From Sphingobium herbicidovorans (GTDB lineage: Bacteria; Pseudomonadota; Alphaproteobacteria; Sphingomonadales; Sphingomonadaceae), in NCBI RefSeq assembly GCF_002080435.1, contig NZ_CP020538.1, forward strand, positions 1,488,001-1,552,000: a stretch of 64,000 nt of DNA. The letters are read 5' to 3'. Both the position numbers and the translations under genes were made by a program. Below are positions 16,982-26,214 of this stretch, one piece after another (within the stretch, counting starts at the first letter, position 1; each line of letters opens with the position of its first letter). The notes under the pieces are model-generated. The model saw nothing but the letters and a program-made list of their open reading frames with translations, was not told where the DNA came from and did not search any database.

Positions 16982-18750
16982 TTAGGAGGACGGGCCCTCG
17001 ACGCAATCCGGTCCGCCACCCTTGACCCGGTTGCCGACCATCGATGCGCTGCTTCGCTGACTAAACTCCGCCCGGATGTGGCACAGCGGGGCGGACTGGC
17101 CCGCCTTCATCCGGTTGCCAGCGACATCCACCAAGCCCACCACATTGCCGCTCAGCGTTCCGGCACCCTCTCCGGAAGCAAAGGCTCCCGCGACGAGTAT
17201 GCCACGCTTCGAGGCTCCGATCCGATTGTCCCTCACTATGACTTCCGAGAGGCGGTTCCGGTGAATGGCCGCTGATCCCTTAAACTTCTCCGCCGTCAGC
17301 GCGCCGCCGGTCACAACGATGCCAGTCTCCGCCCCGCTGATGCTGTTGCCTTCGTAGCTGAGGCCTGCAATTTCATTGCCGGAACTGGCACCGGGAGCGC
17401 CCACATTTAGCACAGGAGCGGAGAAGGCGCCGATCGCGCATCCTTCGATGGTGTTGCCTACGACCCGCACATTCTTCAGGGACAAGCCGGTCGCAGGCGG
17501 GCCGCCCATTTCTGGGAAAGCTGCGATGGTGGTGATGCCATAGGAGCAGGATTTAAGGGACGCGATCCTGTTCTGCGCAATCCGGATATCTTCCATATGG
17601 ATGTTGCGGGTCGCGACATCCCCCCCATCAGCGCTTCCACACCGGCAATGAACAGCACATGGCCATTACCCAGCACCTTGTTATTCTCGATGCGGATGCC
17701 GGTGACGCGCACATCAGACACCTGCCCATTCACCGAAACCGCGCCCCAGATATAGACGGCGGGATCTCCTGCCTCGGGATCGAGAGCGATATCGTTTCCA
17801 GAGATGTGGAGGCGGTTGAGCACAGCGCCACGGTTGGCGGCGAAGAGAGTCTGAAGTGGCTGCACCTGCACCCCGCCCGCAAAGGCGCGAACGGTGTTGC
17901 GCGATATCTGGACATCCTCGACGACGACATCCTTCGCCGTGGCCGCGCCCTTCGCCACGGCAGCGGTCGCGCCTGTCACTGCGATAGCTGTGTGCAGCTT
18001 ACTGGGAAAGCTGCCGCCGAAATGCGCGGGGCCAAGGAACGTATTCCCTTCGATCAGGATGTTGCGCAATGCGCTCCGCTCATGTCCCGCGCTGACGCCG
18101 CTAAAAGCAATGCCGCCACCCTTGTGAAACTGGTTATTAATGACGCGGACATTGGTCATGCTAGCCGCGCCGGTCGCGGGACGGAAGATTAGGCCGTCGA
18201 TGAAACGCTCAAACTGTGCATTGCGAATGGTGAAGTCGGAGCTTTCAATAACGAGGGCAGCGCCTCCCAGCGGTGCGCCGCTGGTCAGGGTCTGAGCGTT
18301 GACCGTGTCAGTCGCATCGTCAGGCCCATTGGTGAATCGCACCCCCTTTCCGTCAATCTCGTCGCCACCATTGCCGGCGAGGACAGGCATGAAGGACTTT
18401 GTCTGGAGGACAGCGAAATCCATCTCTGGCTTTTTCGCAATCTGGAGCGGGAAGCGGACGACGCGTTCCTTCACCGCGAAGCGTATCCGGTCGGCCCGCC
18501 CTACTCCTGGCACGCCCCGCACCTGCCGCCGTTCGCTGACGGACAGTTGCGCCAGCGCCAGGCCGCCATTAGCGAGGCGGATCGCCTCGGCCAGAGCGAG
18601 CCTGTCGTCGCCCTGCTGGCCGAGGGCATCGCTGTCATTGACCAGCAGGGTTGCGCCGGAGGCCTTGGACGTATCCTGGCCGGCCGCCGCAGCACCCGCG
18701 CCGCAGAGGGCGCCAACGACGATGACCAGCTTCCATGGGGTGGGTTTCAT
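16982..18750 (-). pseudogene. Secreted right-handed beta-helix protein, frameshifted in a homopolymer
   Basis: Two frames together give about 585 residues. The first (18750 leftward) has a signal peptide (WKLVIVVGALCGAGAAAA) and repeated beta-helix rungs with Asn ladders (VRVINNQFHKGGGIAFSG, ILIEGNTFLGP, LHISGNDIALD, IRIENNKVLGNG). At a run of seven C on the plus strand (17620-17626) the frame breaks, and the second frame continues the same rung pattern (IRIAQNRIASL, VRVVGNTIEG, VIVRDNRIGAS). One extra base in the run restores a single frame. It is probably a polysaccharide lyase or hydrolase-like surface protein. Its ATG overlaps the stop of the receptor remnant (ATGA). It could be a true mutation, a phase-variable tract or a sequencing error. 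Confidence 0.75.
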
Positions 18751-18995
18751 CCGGTATATTCCTTGCTCAGATCAGATGTTGACACGTGTGAGATAGCCGG
18801 GTTCGCGAGGAGGGCGGGGCCGGGGACGGGCACATAGCCCGTAGGCGCGCCGAAGAGGCTGAAGGTGCGGCTGCGCCCGGTTTACGTGTCTCCCCGTTGA
18901 AGTTGCGATCGAGAAAATCCAGCGAGGCCATGATGCAGGCCAAGATCAAGCCCGCAAACACGTCTACCAGAATGTCAGGTTGCCTCCCGGCCCCG
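18747..18995 (-). pseudogene. C-terminal remnant of a TonB-dependent receptor
   Basis: Reading leftward, one frame gives DVFAGLI and ASLDFLDRNFNGET. After a frameshift near 18877 another gives RTFSLFGAPTGYVPVPGPA, ending with a TGA at 18747-18749. This matches the end of the receptor at 13.7-16.0 kb (DAFAGVTF, VFGRNIFNERT, FSLFGAPTGYSPV). Only about 80 codons remain, yet the leader copy at 19003-19096 survives, so most of the coding region was lost by internal deletion. The stop overlaps the beta-helix gene start, marking the original operon. Confidence 0.7.
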
Positions 18996-19002
18996 CGTCC
19001 TT

Positions 19003-19096
19003 ATAGTGAGCGGTAGATCGCGCGCATTCCTCCTACCCAATCCTTTTTATGAACTTGACGGTACAGTTTACGATCAGGCTGTACAAGCCGCTTCTT
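19003..19096. repeat. Second copy of receptor leader segment
   Basis: Paralogue of 16051-16146 lying directly upstream of the deleted TonB receptor. It contains GGTACA (19060-19065) and TGTACA (19080-19085) as half-sites of an imperfect inverted repeat, similar to the GGTACA/TGTACC operator at 34.8 kb. It possibly still holds a promoter that now drives the beta-helix gene. Confidence 0.45.
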
Positions 19097-19187
19097 TCAC
19101 AGTGTCGTTCTTTTTAAATGTTCTGGGAGCAGGGCACCCAGTGCTCGGCTGTGCTGGCCGCGCCACCTGTCAAAGGGGCCGCATGGG

Positions 19188-19620
19188 TCAGTTAGTCATC
19201 AACGAGCCGGGCACGCTGGCGGGCACGAGATGACCTTTGTGATTAATGCGACTTGGAAAGACATAATCGTCCACGGTGCCGCCCCGGCGTTCAAGCCAAG
19301 CTAACAGGCTGGCCCGGGCGTCAGGGAGTAGTTCGAATTGAACCGATCGACTGGTTTTTTGCTGCATCACGATTGCGCGCGTTCGGATTAGTCCGCCGGT
19401 GACAATGTCGCCGATTTCATCTGCACGAGGTCACCGCCACGTAGCTTACTGTCGATCGTCAGGTCGAACAGGGCTCGATCCTGCAGCGGCGGTGCTGATT
19501 GAGGTAGAAGCGGATCTCCCAAATCTGCTTCGGCTTCAGCACCCGTTTCGCACCGACAGTGCACCCCGCATTCCAGACTTGACGCTTGGAAGATGTGATT
19601 TCGGATCCAGGCATTTCCAT
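19188..19620 (-). pseudogene. Broken tyrosine recombinase (copy 1)
   Basis: Three frames together reproduce the first two thirds of the intact recombinase at 50266-50898: MEMPGSEITSSKRQVWNAG and VGAKRVLKPKQIWEIRFYLN in one, DRALFDLTIDSKLRGGDLVQ in the next, and VMQQKTSRSVQFELLPDARA and RRGGTVDDYVFPSRINHKGH in the third. The end with the catalytic His-x-x-Arg and Tyr is missing, so it is inactive. At least two frameshifts separate the parts. Together with the copies at 50.3 and 63.5 kb it marks cassette borders. Confidence 0.85.
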
Positions 19621-19629
19621 GTTCATTCG

Positions 19630-19653
19630 CCGATGGCCAGAACTGGCCATCGG
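19630..19653. repeat. Perfect inverted repeat upstream of recombinase copy 1
   Basis: CCGATGGCCAG, a 2-base spacer AA, then CTGGCCATCGG: 11-base arms with no mismatch, 10 bases upstream of the broken recombinase start. A related palindrome with the same core (ATGGCCA/TGGCCAT) precedes the intact copy at 50911-50927. The conserved position suggests an operator for autoregulation or part of the recombination site. Confidence 0.6.
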
Positions 19654-19861
19654 AAGAACAACTGCCTCCCAAAGAGGAAATGCCTTGAGGCCCGTGCCGA
19701 CCAACTTTCGCCGTTTACCACCCGGTTAGCGAACGGCCGGTTGTTCCGGAACCTGTCGTCTGAGGTGGTGCCGCCTTTTCCTCCAGAGAATCCCCTGCAG
19801 GGTGGGTAGAGGACCTTCGCCTGGAATTATCTTCCGGTCGAAGGCTGCTTTTAGTGGCGGG

Positions 19862-20340
19862 TCACAATCCGAACTCACGGAACAGGTTGGGCGACCCGGT
19901 CCCGACAGTCACGCCACCATCCGCCACGATATTCTGCCCGGTGATGAAGGACGCGTCGTCAGACGCCATGAATGCGATGACGGCGGCGATCTCTTCGGCG
20001 CGGCCGTCGCGTTCCAACACCGCGGCTTTTGCCTACATCTCCGAAACGACGTCGGGCGTTCTGTCCTGCATCGCATAATGATGAAGCCGGGACTGACGCA
20101 TTTGACCCGGATGCCCTCCAGCGCCGTGCTCCAACGCAAGGGATCGCGTCAGATTGATCACGCCTGCCTTGGCCGCATAGTAGCCGTTGCTGCCATAATC
20201 CCCGCGCACGCCAGATAAGGAGGATTTGCTGACGATCGTTCCCTTGCGCAGCGCAAGATGCGGAATGGCGGCGCGCGTGGCGTAGAAGATCGAATGAAGA
20301 TTGATGTCGAACACCTTGTGCCAATGCTTGTCCCTGGCGG
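19862..20340 (-). pseudogene. Short-chain dehydrogenase/reductase, frameshifted
   Basis: Decayed SDR on the minus strand. One frame gives VFDINLHSIFYATRAAIPHL, then SKSSLSGVRGDYGSNGYYAAKAG with the catalytic Ser and Tyr-x3-Lys (YYAAK). Another gives EGIRVKCVSPGF, and a third gives [20 protein letters not shown] and [13 protein letters not shown], ending at a TGA at 19862-19864. The NAD-binding N-terminus is absent: upstream the sequence switches to an unrelated restriction-enzyme-like fragment. It is not functional. Confidence 0.75.
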
Positions 20341-20590
20341 AAATAGCGACCATACGCCGCCGCTGCGTCGGCCGGCTTGGTGACGAACAGCGTCTTGAAG
20401 TCGGGACGGGCCGCGAGCTTGCGGTGCTCGCGTTCGAAAGTCTCGGCGAGTGGACCCTTCTTTGGTCCCTGATCGCTATAGATGCGGTAATCTGCAATTG
20501 AGGGTACAAAGAACAGCGACAGCGTCTTGATACCAAGAGGGCGGTTTCGCAGCTCGTTGCGGAAGTGATACGCAGTTGGCCGTGTCGCAC
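20341..20590 (-). pseudogene. Fragment resembling the Res subunit of a type III restriction enzyme
   Basis: One minus-strand frame reads TAYHFRNELRNRPLGIKTLS, then LFFVPSIADYRIYSDQGPKK, then LAETFEREHRKLAARPDFKT. This follows the pattern of type III Res proteins around GIKVLSLFFID-V-YR and the next Glu-rich helix. No start, helicase motifs or nuclease domain are present. It is fused directly to the SDR remnant, so the junction near 20340 is a recombination scar. Confidence 0.5.
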
Positions 20591-20882
20591 CGGCTTCGGG
20601 CGCTCGCTGATCAGGATTGGTCAGGCCTGTATGTCACGGCTGCCACAGACGCAGCGGAACCACTTCACCGCGTCGTCGACATCGAATGTCCAGCCCGCTC
20701 CTTGAAGCCTTCGGCCGCCTCCCAGTCGCCTTACACAGTGACCGTCCGCACGCGGCACTCCACCCAGGCGCGCATGATCGTCCCCATCATAGCCCATGCC
20801 GGGCCGCGCCAATATCCGCTTGAGCCTGTGGTGCGGCCTAGGTTACCGCAGCGCAGGTGCATTGAGAACGAGATGGGACGAC

Positions 20883-21530
20883 GTGAGCAATCTTTGCGCG
20901 GAGAAGAGGTTGTTGCCAGCGAACAGCCGCGCTGCTTACTTACTCCGGCGTCGCAGCGCCACCCGCGCGGCCATTCTGCTCGCGGCGCGGGATGTGTTTG
21001 CCCACGCCAACTACCCGGACGCGCGGGTGGAGGACATTTTCCGACAAGCGGGCGTGAGTCGAGCAACATTCTACATGCATTTTGCATCAAAGCTCGAGCT
21101 TGCTTTTGCAATTTACGACGAAATCGCACCTCAGTCCGCCGCGTTGTTCGCGAGCCTGCCGCGAGCTGCGCAGCACGGGCTTGGGGGTGTCGAGGCTTGG
21201 CTTCGCCGGTTCGTCGCCTTCCATGTCGAGCATCGCTACGCGACGCCGCTGATTGCGCAGCTACAGCTGTTTGAGAAAGAGTTCCGGGGGCGCATCCTTG
21301 AGGATACGGAGGCCCTAATCAACGCGCTCGGCGACGGCGGATGCGAAAGCTTCCGACGGGCACAAGGTCAGAGCGAAGCCGCGGCGCAACAGCGTGTCCG
21401 TGCCAGGCTGCTTCTTAATCGGATCGCCGCCGCGTGCGCTGCGATGGCTCGCGGCGAGATCTCGGCCACTGAGACGCCACTATATCTGGACCTGCTCGCG
21501 CGCGAGCTCGTGCAGTTCATCAAGGACTGA
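20883..21530 (+). CDS. TetR-family transcriptional regulator
   Basis: This protein has about 215 residues if it starts at the GTG at 20883; the frame is open back to 20796 but without TetR-like sequence. HTH: ATRAAILLAARDVFAHANYP, then ARVEDIFRQAGVSRATFYMHFASKLELAFAIY. A helical C-terminal domain follows (EAWLRRFVAFHVEHRYATPL). The start codon is uncertain because no strong Shine-Dalgarno is seen. It stands 86 bases before the Gfo/Idh oxidoreductase in the same direction and probably regulates that catabolic unit. Confidence 0.85.
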   Translation: MSNLCAEKRLLPANSRAAYLLRRRSATRAAILLAARDVFAHANYPDARVEDIFRQAGVSRATFYMHFASKLELAFAIYDEIAPQSAALFASLPRAAQHGLGGVEAWLRRFVAFHVEHRYATPLIAQLQLFEKEFRGRILEDTEALINALGDGGCESFRRAQGQSEAAAQQRVRARLLLNRIAAACAAMARGEISATETPLYLDLLARELVQFIKD

Positions 21531-21616
21531 CGCAGACGCTGACGCCAACTAGCTGGACGCCACACCAGACTCGGAGTACAGTCTCAAAAAGCGCAAGGGC
21601 GAGGAGGTCTGGCAAG

Positions 21617-22702
21617 ATGCGGCGTGGAAGCGCGATTAGGGTTGGTTTGGTGGGCGCGAATCCCGGTTACGGCTGGGGATCGAGCGTGCACCGCAGGGTG
21701 ATCGAACTTCTGCCGGATTTCGTACTTGAAGGCGTTTGCACCACCCGCGAGCAGACCGCGCGGGCCGCGGCGGAAGCTTTCGGCGCACCGTTATGGTTTA
21801 CCGACTCCTCCGAGCTGGCGCGTCACCCCGATGTTGATCTGATCGCGATCTGCGTAAAGGCGCCTTTCCATTATGAGATCGCGCACACTGCATTGACCGC
21901 AGGCAAGCACGTCTACTGCGAATGGCCGCTCGCCTTCAGCATTGAGCAAGCCGAGGAACTTGCCGCCCTTGCAGTCGAGCGCGGCCTAAAGGCAATGATC
22001 GGGCTGCACATGCGCGGATCGCCGGCTATGCGCCAGGCGCAACGCCTGATCGCGGACGGCTATTTGGGAGATCTCTTCAGCATCAATCTGCACGCGCGGC
22101 TGTTCGGTCCAATCATGCGGGCCATGGCGATCCGGTCCGGCGGCACCACGTTGCGCTCAATTTACGGTGGCCATCTGCTTGATGCCGTCGATCATTATTT
22201 CGGGGGCATCCAAGAGTTCGAGACGCGGGGAGCGATACATTTGCCTCCCCTAGACGAGACCGGTGCGCCAATCGACAGAGACGCCTTCGATCACCTCCAG
22301 TTTCACGGCCGTCTAAGCAACGGTGCGCTCTTCAACATCGATCTGTCCGGCGTAACGATGACGGGGATGGGCACAACGTGGCGTATCGACGGTCGGGAGG
22401 GGGCGCTCATCCTCGCGACACGCGATCCCTCTCTGCCCGCCATCGAATCTGTGGTGTTGCAGGGTGCCAGGCAAGGCAGCGCGTTTGAGGCGATTCCGAT
22501 CAGCGCGGAGTTCGAATGCCCAGGTGTCCCGTCCGAGCCTGACCGCTATCCCGCTTATCCTGGGTCATTCGCTTCGCGTGAGGCTTTGAGCGCAATCGCC
22601 AACCTCTACACCGAGCTGGGTGAGGCAATCCGAGACGACGCACAGCTGTCACCCGACTTCGGTCGTGCCGTAGAAATTCAGCGGCTGCTCGCCATCGCAT
22701 GA
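21617..22702 (+). CDS. Gfo/Idh/MocA-family oxidoreductase
   Basis: This protein of 361 residues begins with a Rossmann fold (IRVGLVGANPGYGWGSSVHR) that includes the Gly-rich loop. Next come VDLIAICVKAPFHYEIAHTA and GKHVYCEWPLAFSIEQAEEL. The usual Glu-Lys-Pro motif is Glu-Trp-Pro here, so the catalytic Lys is missing and the substrate or mechanism may differ. The C-terminal alpha/beta domain follows (GGHLLDAVDHYFGGIQEFET). GGAGG precedes the ATG. It is followed after 45 bases by the Coq4-like gene. It probably reduces or oxidises a keto or cyclic alcohol intermediate. Confidence 0.85.
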   Translation: MRRGSAIRVGLVGANPGYGWGSSVHRRVIELLPDFVLEGVCTTREQTARAAAEAFGAPLWFTDSSELARHPDVDLIAICVKAPFHYEIAHTALTAGKHVYCEWPLAFSIEQAEELAALAVERGLKAMIGLHMRGSPAMRQAQRLIADGYLGDLFSINLHARLFGPIMRAMAIRSGGTTLRSIYGGHLLDAVDHYFGGIQEFETRGAIHLPPLDETGAPIDRDAFDHLQFHGRLSNGALFNIDLSGVTMTGMGTTWRIDGREGALILATRDPSLPAIESVVLQGARQGSAFEAIPISAEFECPGVPSEPDRYPAYPGSFASREALSAIANLYTELGEAIRDDAQLSPDFGRAVEIQRLLAIA

Positions 22703-22747
22703 TCGGCGATGCACTTAACGATCGATGCCAATGCTGGAGAAGCAGAT

Positions 22748-23656
22748 ATGACTACGCATTCTGATCCCAAAAACCTTTCCCCTCAGACGGCGGCCGAAGA
22801 GATCACCTCGGGAAGTCCCGTCTTCTATCTAAACGGGCGGCGGAAGATCACCACCCCGAGCAGCCTGCTTGTCAGCTCCTCACCCTGGCTCAATGACGCG
22901 CGGGTGCGCGAGTGGACTTCGACGGAGAGCCTGCGCCGGAACGGGCATGACTATCCACTGCTTTATGGCCTACCCACGCTCATGCAGGCAGTCGATGAGA
23001 CATGCGATATCGACCACGTCGAGCGGCTCGTCCAAGAAGAAAGGTGCAAGAACCCCGCCTTCGATCGATGGCTCTCCGAAGGGTTCATGTCGAGCTACGC
23101 CAAGGAGGATCTGCGCGAATATCCCCAGGGATCAGTCGGACGCCAGCTGTTCGAATATATGGAAGAGCATGATCTTTCGCCAGAGTTGAACTCGCGGCTG
23201 CTCGCCGATCCCACTTGGAAGCCGGCGAATACATTCGATTTTTGGAACTTGCGTATGGGGCAGACGCACGACTGCTACCATATCCTCGGCGAGATCGGCT
23301 TCGGATCGGTGGCGGAGTATTTTATCACCGGGGTAGTCACGGGCAACTGCTTTCGCTACCTCAGCCCTGAACTAGCGGGCGCGTTGATGGCCACTAACAC
23401 GCTCATCATGTTCCCATGGATGACGCGCACGATGCTGCATTATCCGGGTGCCTGGCCGACGCTGTGGCGAAACCTCACATATGGTTACGACATCGGCCAG
23501 CAATCAGACATGATCTTTGCAGCCAAGTTCGAGGACATTCTCCATCTGCCACCCGCCGAAGCTCGCGATGTGCTGGGATGGCGCGGCTTCAAGGGGCCGA
23601 TTGATAGTCGCGAAGCATCGCTGATCTTCGGCGAAGGTCGAGAAATTATTCCCTGA
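22748..23656 (+). CDS. Coq4-family protein
   Basis: This protein of 302 residues carries the Coq4 metal motif His-Asp-x2-His-x11-Glu exactly: HDCYHILGEIGFGSVAE, with H174, D175, H178 and E190. Coq4 binds zinc and in eukaryotes acts in coenzyme Q head-group processing and complex scaffolding. Here the neighbours are a Gfo/Idh oxidoreductase and a molybdopterin enzyme rather than ubi genes, so it may act on a related aromatic or quinone-like substrate. The start at 22748 has GGAG upstream; the ORF could begin at 22709, but that ATG lacks a ribosome site. Confidence 0.75.
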   Translation: MTTHSDPKNLSPQTAAEEITSGSPVFYLNGRRKITTPSSLLVSSSPWLNDARVREWTSTESLRRNGHDYPLLYGLPTLMQAVDETCDIDHVERLVQEERCKNPAFDRWLSEGFMSSYAKEDLREYPQGSVGRQLFEYMEEHDLSPELNSRLLADPTWKPANTFDFWNLRMGQTHDCYHILGEIGFGSVAEYFITGVVTGNCFRYLSPELAGALMATNTLIMFPWMTRTMLHYPGAWPTLWRNLTYGYDIGQQSDMIFAAKFEDILHLPPAEARDVLGWRGFKGPIDSREASLIFGEGREIIP

Positions 23657-23746
23657 ATCAAAGATGGTGCGTTGAAAGAGACAGCCCTGTTGCACTCTTC
23701 TGCAGGAGAAGGTGCGAGTAGGCAGAGGTAAGAAAGGGACGTCTAA

Positions 23747-25774
23747 GTGGCGATTCCGGAGGAGAGGCTATTCATCTGCCGCAGTTGCGTGGCAGGGTGC
23801 GGCCTGATTGCCCATATCGAAGGCGGTCGCGTCCTGCGTGTCAGCGGCGACCGCGCCGATCCCGTCGCCCGAGGCTATAGCTGCGCCAAGGGCCGAGCAA
23901 TCCCGACGCGCCACGAACAAGCTGGACGCCTGTCGGTGCCGTCGATCCGCGGCCGTGAGACCAACTGGGAAGACTGCCTCAATGACATAGCGGGCGGGTT
24001 TAAACGGCTGCTGGCGAAAAGCGGCCCCGACAGCATCGCGCATTATGCGGGTATGGGTCTCTATGTCGACGCGCTCGGCTGGTGGAGCCTCGAGCGCCTG
24101 TTTGACGCGATCGGCTCGGCACAGCGCTACACGACCTATACGGTCGACATGTCGTCCGTGTTGCGGGCGTGCGAGCTGGTGATCGGGTTCCCATTCCTGC
24201 CGCACTGGACTCCGGAAGATGCCGACACGCGGCTCGCGATCCTGATCGGCACCAATCCCAGCGTGTCGCATGGGCACACGATCGGCTTTGCCAACCCGAC
24301 CGCACGGTTGCGCGACTTCCGGGCGCGAGGCGGCGAACTGTGGGTGATCGATCCGCGCGCGACGAAGACGGCCGCGATGGCGAACCGCCATATAGCGCCG
24401 CGCCCCGACAGTGACGGCTTCGTGCTCGCCTGGCTGATCAGGGAGATTCTTCGTTACGGGGCGGACGAAAAGGAGCTCGCCACCGCCTGCACCCCGGCCG
24501 ACGTGCAGGCGCTGCGCGATGCGGTAGAGCCATTTACGCTCGATGCGGTCGCGGCTGCCGCCGACGTGCCGGCGGAAGACCTGATAGAGCTGCTCGGTGC
24601 GATCCGCCGCCACAAGCGGCTGGCAATCCTCGGCGGGACCGGAGTGTCGTTCGCGCCGAACGGCTTCGTGACCGACTGGCTGCGGCTTGCCCTGCTGATC
24701 GTGACGGGTTCGCTCGATCGGGCCGGCGGCATGCGCTTCAATCCGGGCGGTGCGATGCGCATGGAGGCGATCAAGTGGCGTGGTCATGCGTCGGCGGACG
24801 GCGCTGCCCCGCCTGGACCACGTAGCCGGCCGGAACTGCGCCAGGTGGTGGGGCAGCGCCCGTCCGCAGCGCTGGTCGACGAGATCGAGGCAGGAGAGAT
24901 CCGTGCGCTGATCCTCGCGGGCGCCAATCCGCTCGGCGCGCTGCCGCAGCCGGAGCGGCTGCGCGCGGCGCTTGCCCGGCTAGACCTGCTGGTGCTGGTG
25001 GATTGTTTCGACACCGAGCTCACGGCGCTCGCCACTCACGTGCTGCCTTCCGCCTGGCAGTTGGAGCGGGCTAACATTAGTCTGCTCGGCGACCGGAGTC
25101 ATTATGCGCCGGCCGTGCTCCCGGTAGCCGGCGAGCGCCGGCAGAGCTGGTGGATGTTCGCGCAAATCGGCGATCGGATCGGCCGACCACTGTTTGATGA
25201 GCCGGTGGCGGACGAGGAGGACATTTTCCGGCGCTTCACTGCGCATGCGCGCGACGGGCTGGACGCGCTGCGCGCCGCTGGAAGCCATGGGGTGGCAGCC
25301 CCGGTGCTGTACGGATGGGTGCGTGACAAGGTACTGGAGGAGGGACGCTGGCGACTGGTGCCGGGGCCGATGCCGGCACTGCTCGCCAAGGCCTGGGCGG
25401 AGCAAAGCGGGGAACCGAGGCTGGTGTCCGGGCGGCGGATGAACAGCAACAACTCAGTGCATTATGCAGGCGCGGAGGCGGGAGGGCCGCCGGCGATCGC
25501 GATCAGCGCGGACCTTGCCGAAGCAGGCGCTATTTCCGACGGCGCGACGCTGCGTATCTGCACGGCTGCGGGCGAGCTGATTGGACGCGCAGCGCTGGAC
25601 CCGTCGCTGCGGCAGGGGGTGGTCTGGGTGAACCACGGTTGGCTCGATCAGAACGTCAATCAGCTTGTGGACGGTGATGCAATCGAGCCGCTGCACGGCC
25701 AACCTGCACAATCGGGGATCCCGGTCCGCCTCGAGCGCATCAAAATCGATGTGCGACGGGGCGCAGACAATTGA
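23747..25774 (+). CDS. Molybdopterin-dependent oxidoreductase (DMSO-reductase family)
   Basis: This protein of 675 residues starts at a GTG. The N-terminus holds a [4Fe-4S] site with Cys11-x2-Cys14-x3-Cys18-x27-Cys46 (FICRSCVAGCGL and GYSCAKGRAI), then DSIAHYAGMGLY and the bis-MGD binding parts (IGTNPSVSHGHT, WVIDPRATKTA, LAILGGTGVSF, ILAGANPLGALPQ). The C-terminal MoCo-binding domain reads VSGRRMNSNNSVHYAG and WVNHGWLDQNVNQLVDGD. No twin-arginine signal is seen, so it is probably cytoplasmic. It is the third enzyme of the Gfo/Idh-Coq4 unit. The substrate is unknown. Confidence 0.9.
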   Translation: MAIPEERLFICRSCVAGCGLIAHIEGGRVLRVSGDRADPVARGYSCAKGRAIPTRHEQAGRLSVPSIRGRETNWEDCLNDIAGGFKRLLAKSGPDSIAHYAGMGLYVDALGWWSLERLFDAIGSAQRYTTYTVDMSSVLRACELVIGFPFLPHWTPEDADTRLAILIGTNPSVSHGHTIGFANPTARLRDFRARGGELWVIDPRATKTAAMANRHIAPRPDSDGFVLAWLIREILRYGADEKELATACTPADVQALRDAVEPFTLDAVAAAADVPAEDLIELLGAIRRHKRLAILGGTGVSFAPNGFVTDWLRLALLIVTGSLDRAGGMRFNPGGAMRMEAIKWRGHASADGAAPPGPRSRPELRQVVGQRPSAALVDEIEAGEIRALILAGANPLGALPQPERLRAALARLDLLVLVDCFDTELTALATHVLPSAWQLERANISLLGDRSHYAPAVLPVAGERRQSWWMFAQIGDRIGRPLFDEPVADEEDIFRRFTAHARDGLDALRAAGSHGVAAPVLYGWVRDKVLEEGRWRLVPGPMPALLAKAWAEQSGEPRLVSGRRMNSNNSVHYAGAEAGGPPAIAISADLAEAGAISDGATLRICTAAGELIGRAALDPSLRQGVVWVNHGWLDQNVNQLVDGDAIEPLHGQPAQSGIPVRLERIKIDVRRGADN

Positions 25775-25881
25775 AGGATGAACATCATGCTGGGCAGGAT
25801 CGTCATCAGCGCGGCGGCGGCGTCGTGGCGGCTGCTTGAATACGTCGATCCGCGCGGCTGCCGGCGTCTCGCCAGGTGCGA

Positions 25882-26004
25882 CTGCCGACGCCGTCCCCCG
25901 GCGACGTCATCATTGTCATGTGTAATCTCGACAGCCACAAGAGCGCCAGGATCCATCAGCTGATCCGCGCCGCTGGCGCCAGGCTGATCTTCCTGCCACC
26001 CTAA
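25882..26004 (+). pseudogene. IS630-family transposase fragment
   Basis: The plus frame reads SPGDVIIVMCNLDSHKSARI, then HQLIRAAGARLIFLPP and a stop. This is the IS630 DDE segment (normally VMDNLGSHK then AIRAAGARL-FLPPYSPDLNPIE). The catalytic Asp of DNLGSH is changed (CNLDSH) and both ends are missing. It is a scar of transposition behind the molybdopterin gene. Confidence 0.7.
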
Positions 26005-26214
26005 TCAGATATACGTCGCCCTTTGTGCTTGAAGAGTGCAAGGAACGGCGCCGCATAGGCCGCGTCGAGCGACCTCGGCCGGCAGTTGAGCGGCAAGTGC
26101 CGCTGGCCACTCTCCGTAAAAAAAGTCAGCACCTGCACAAACCACCGCTGCATATCGGGGGTGACGTTTCGCTGCGGTACGTCGAGCGTTCGGCTTCTAA
26201 CCGGCCGATGAGTT

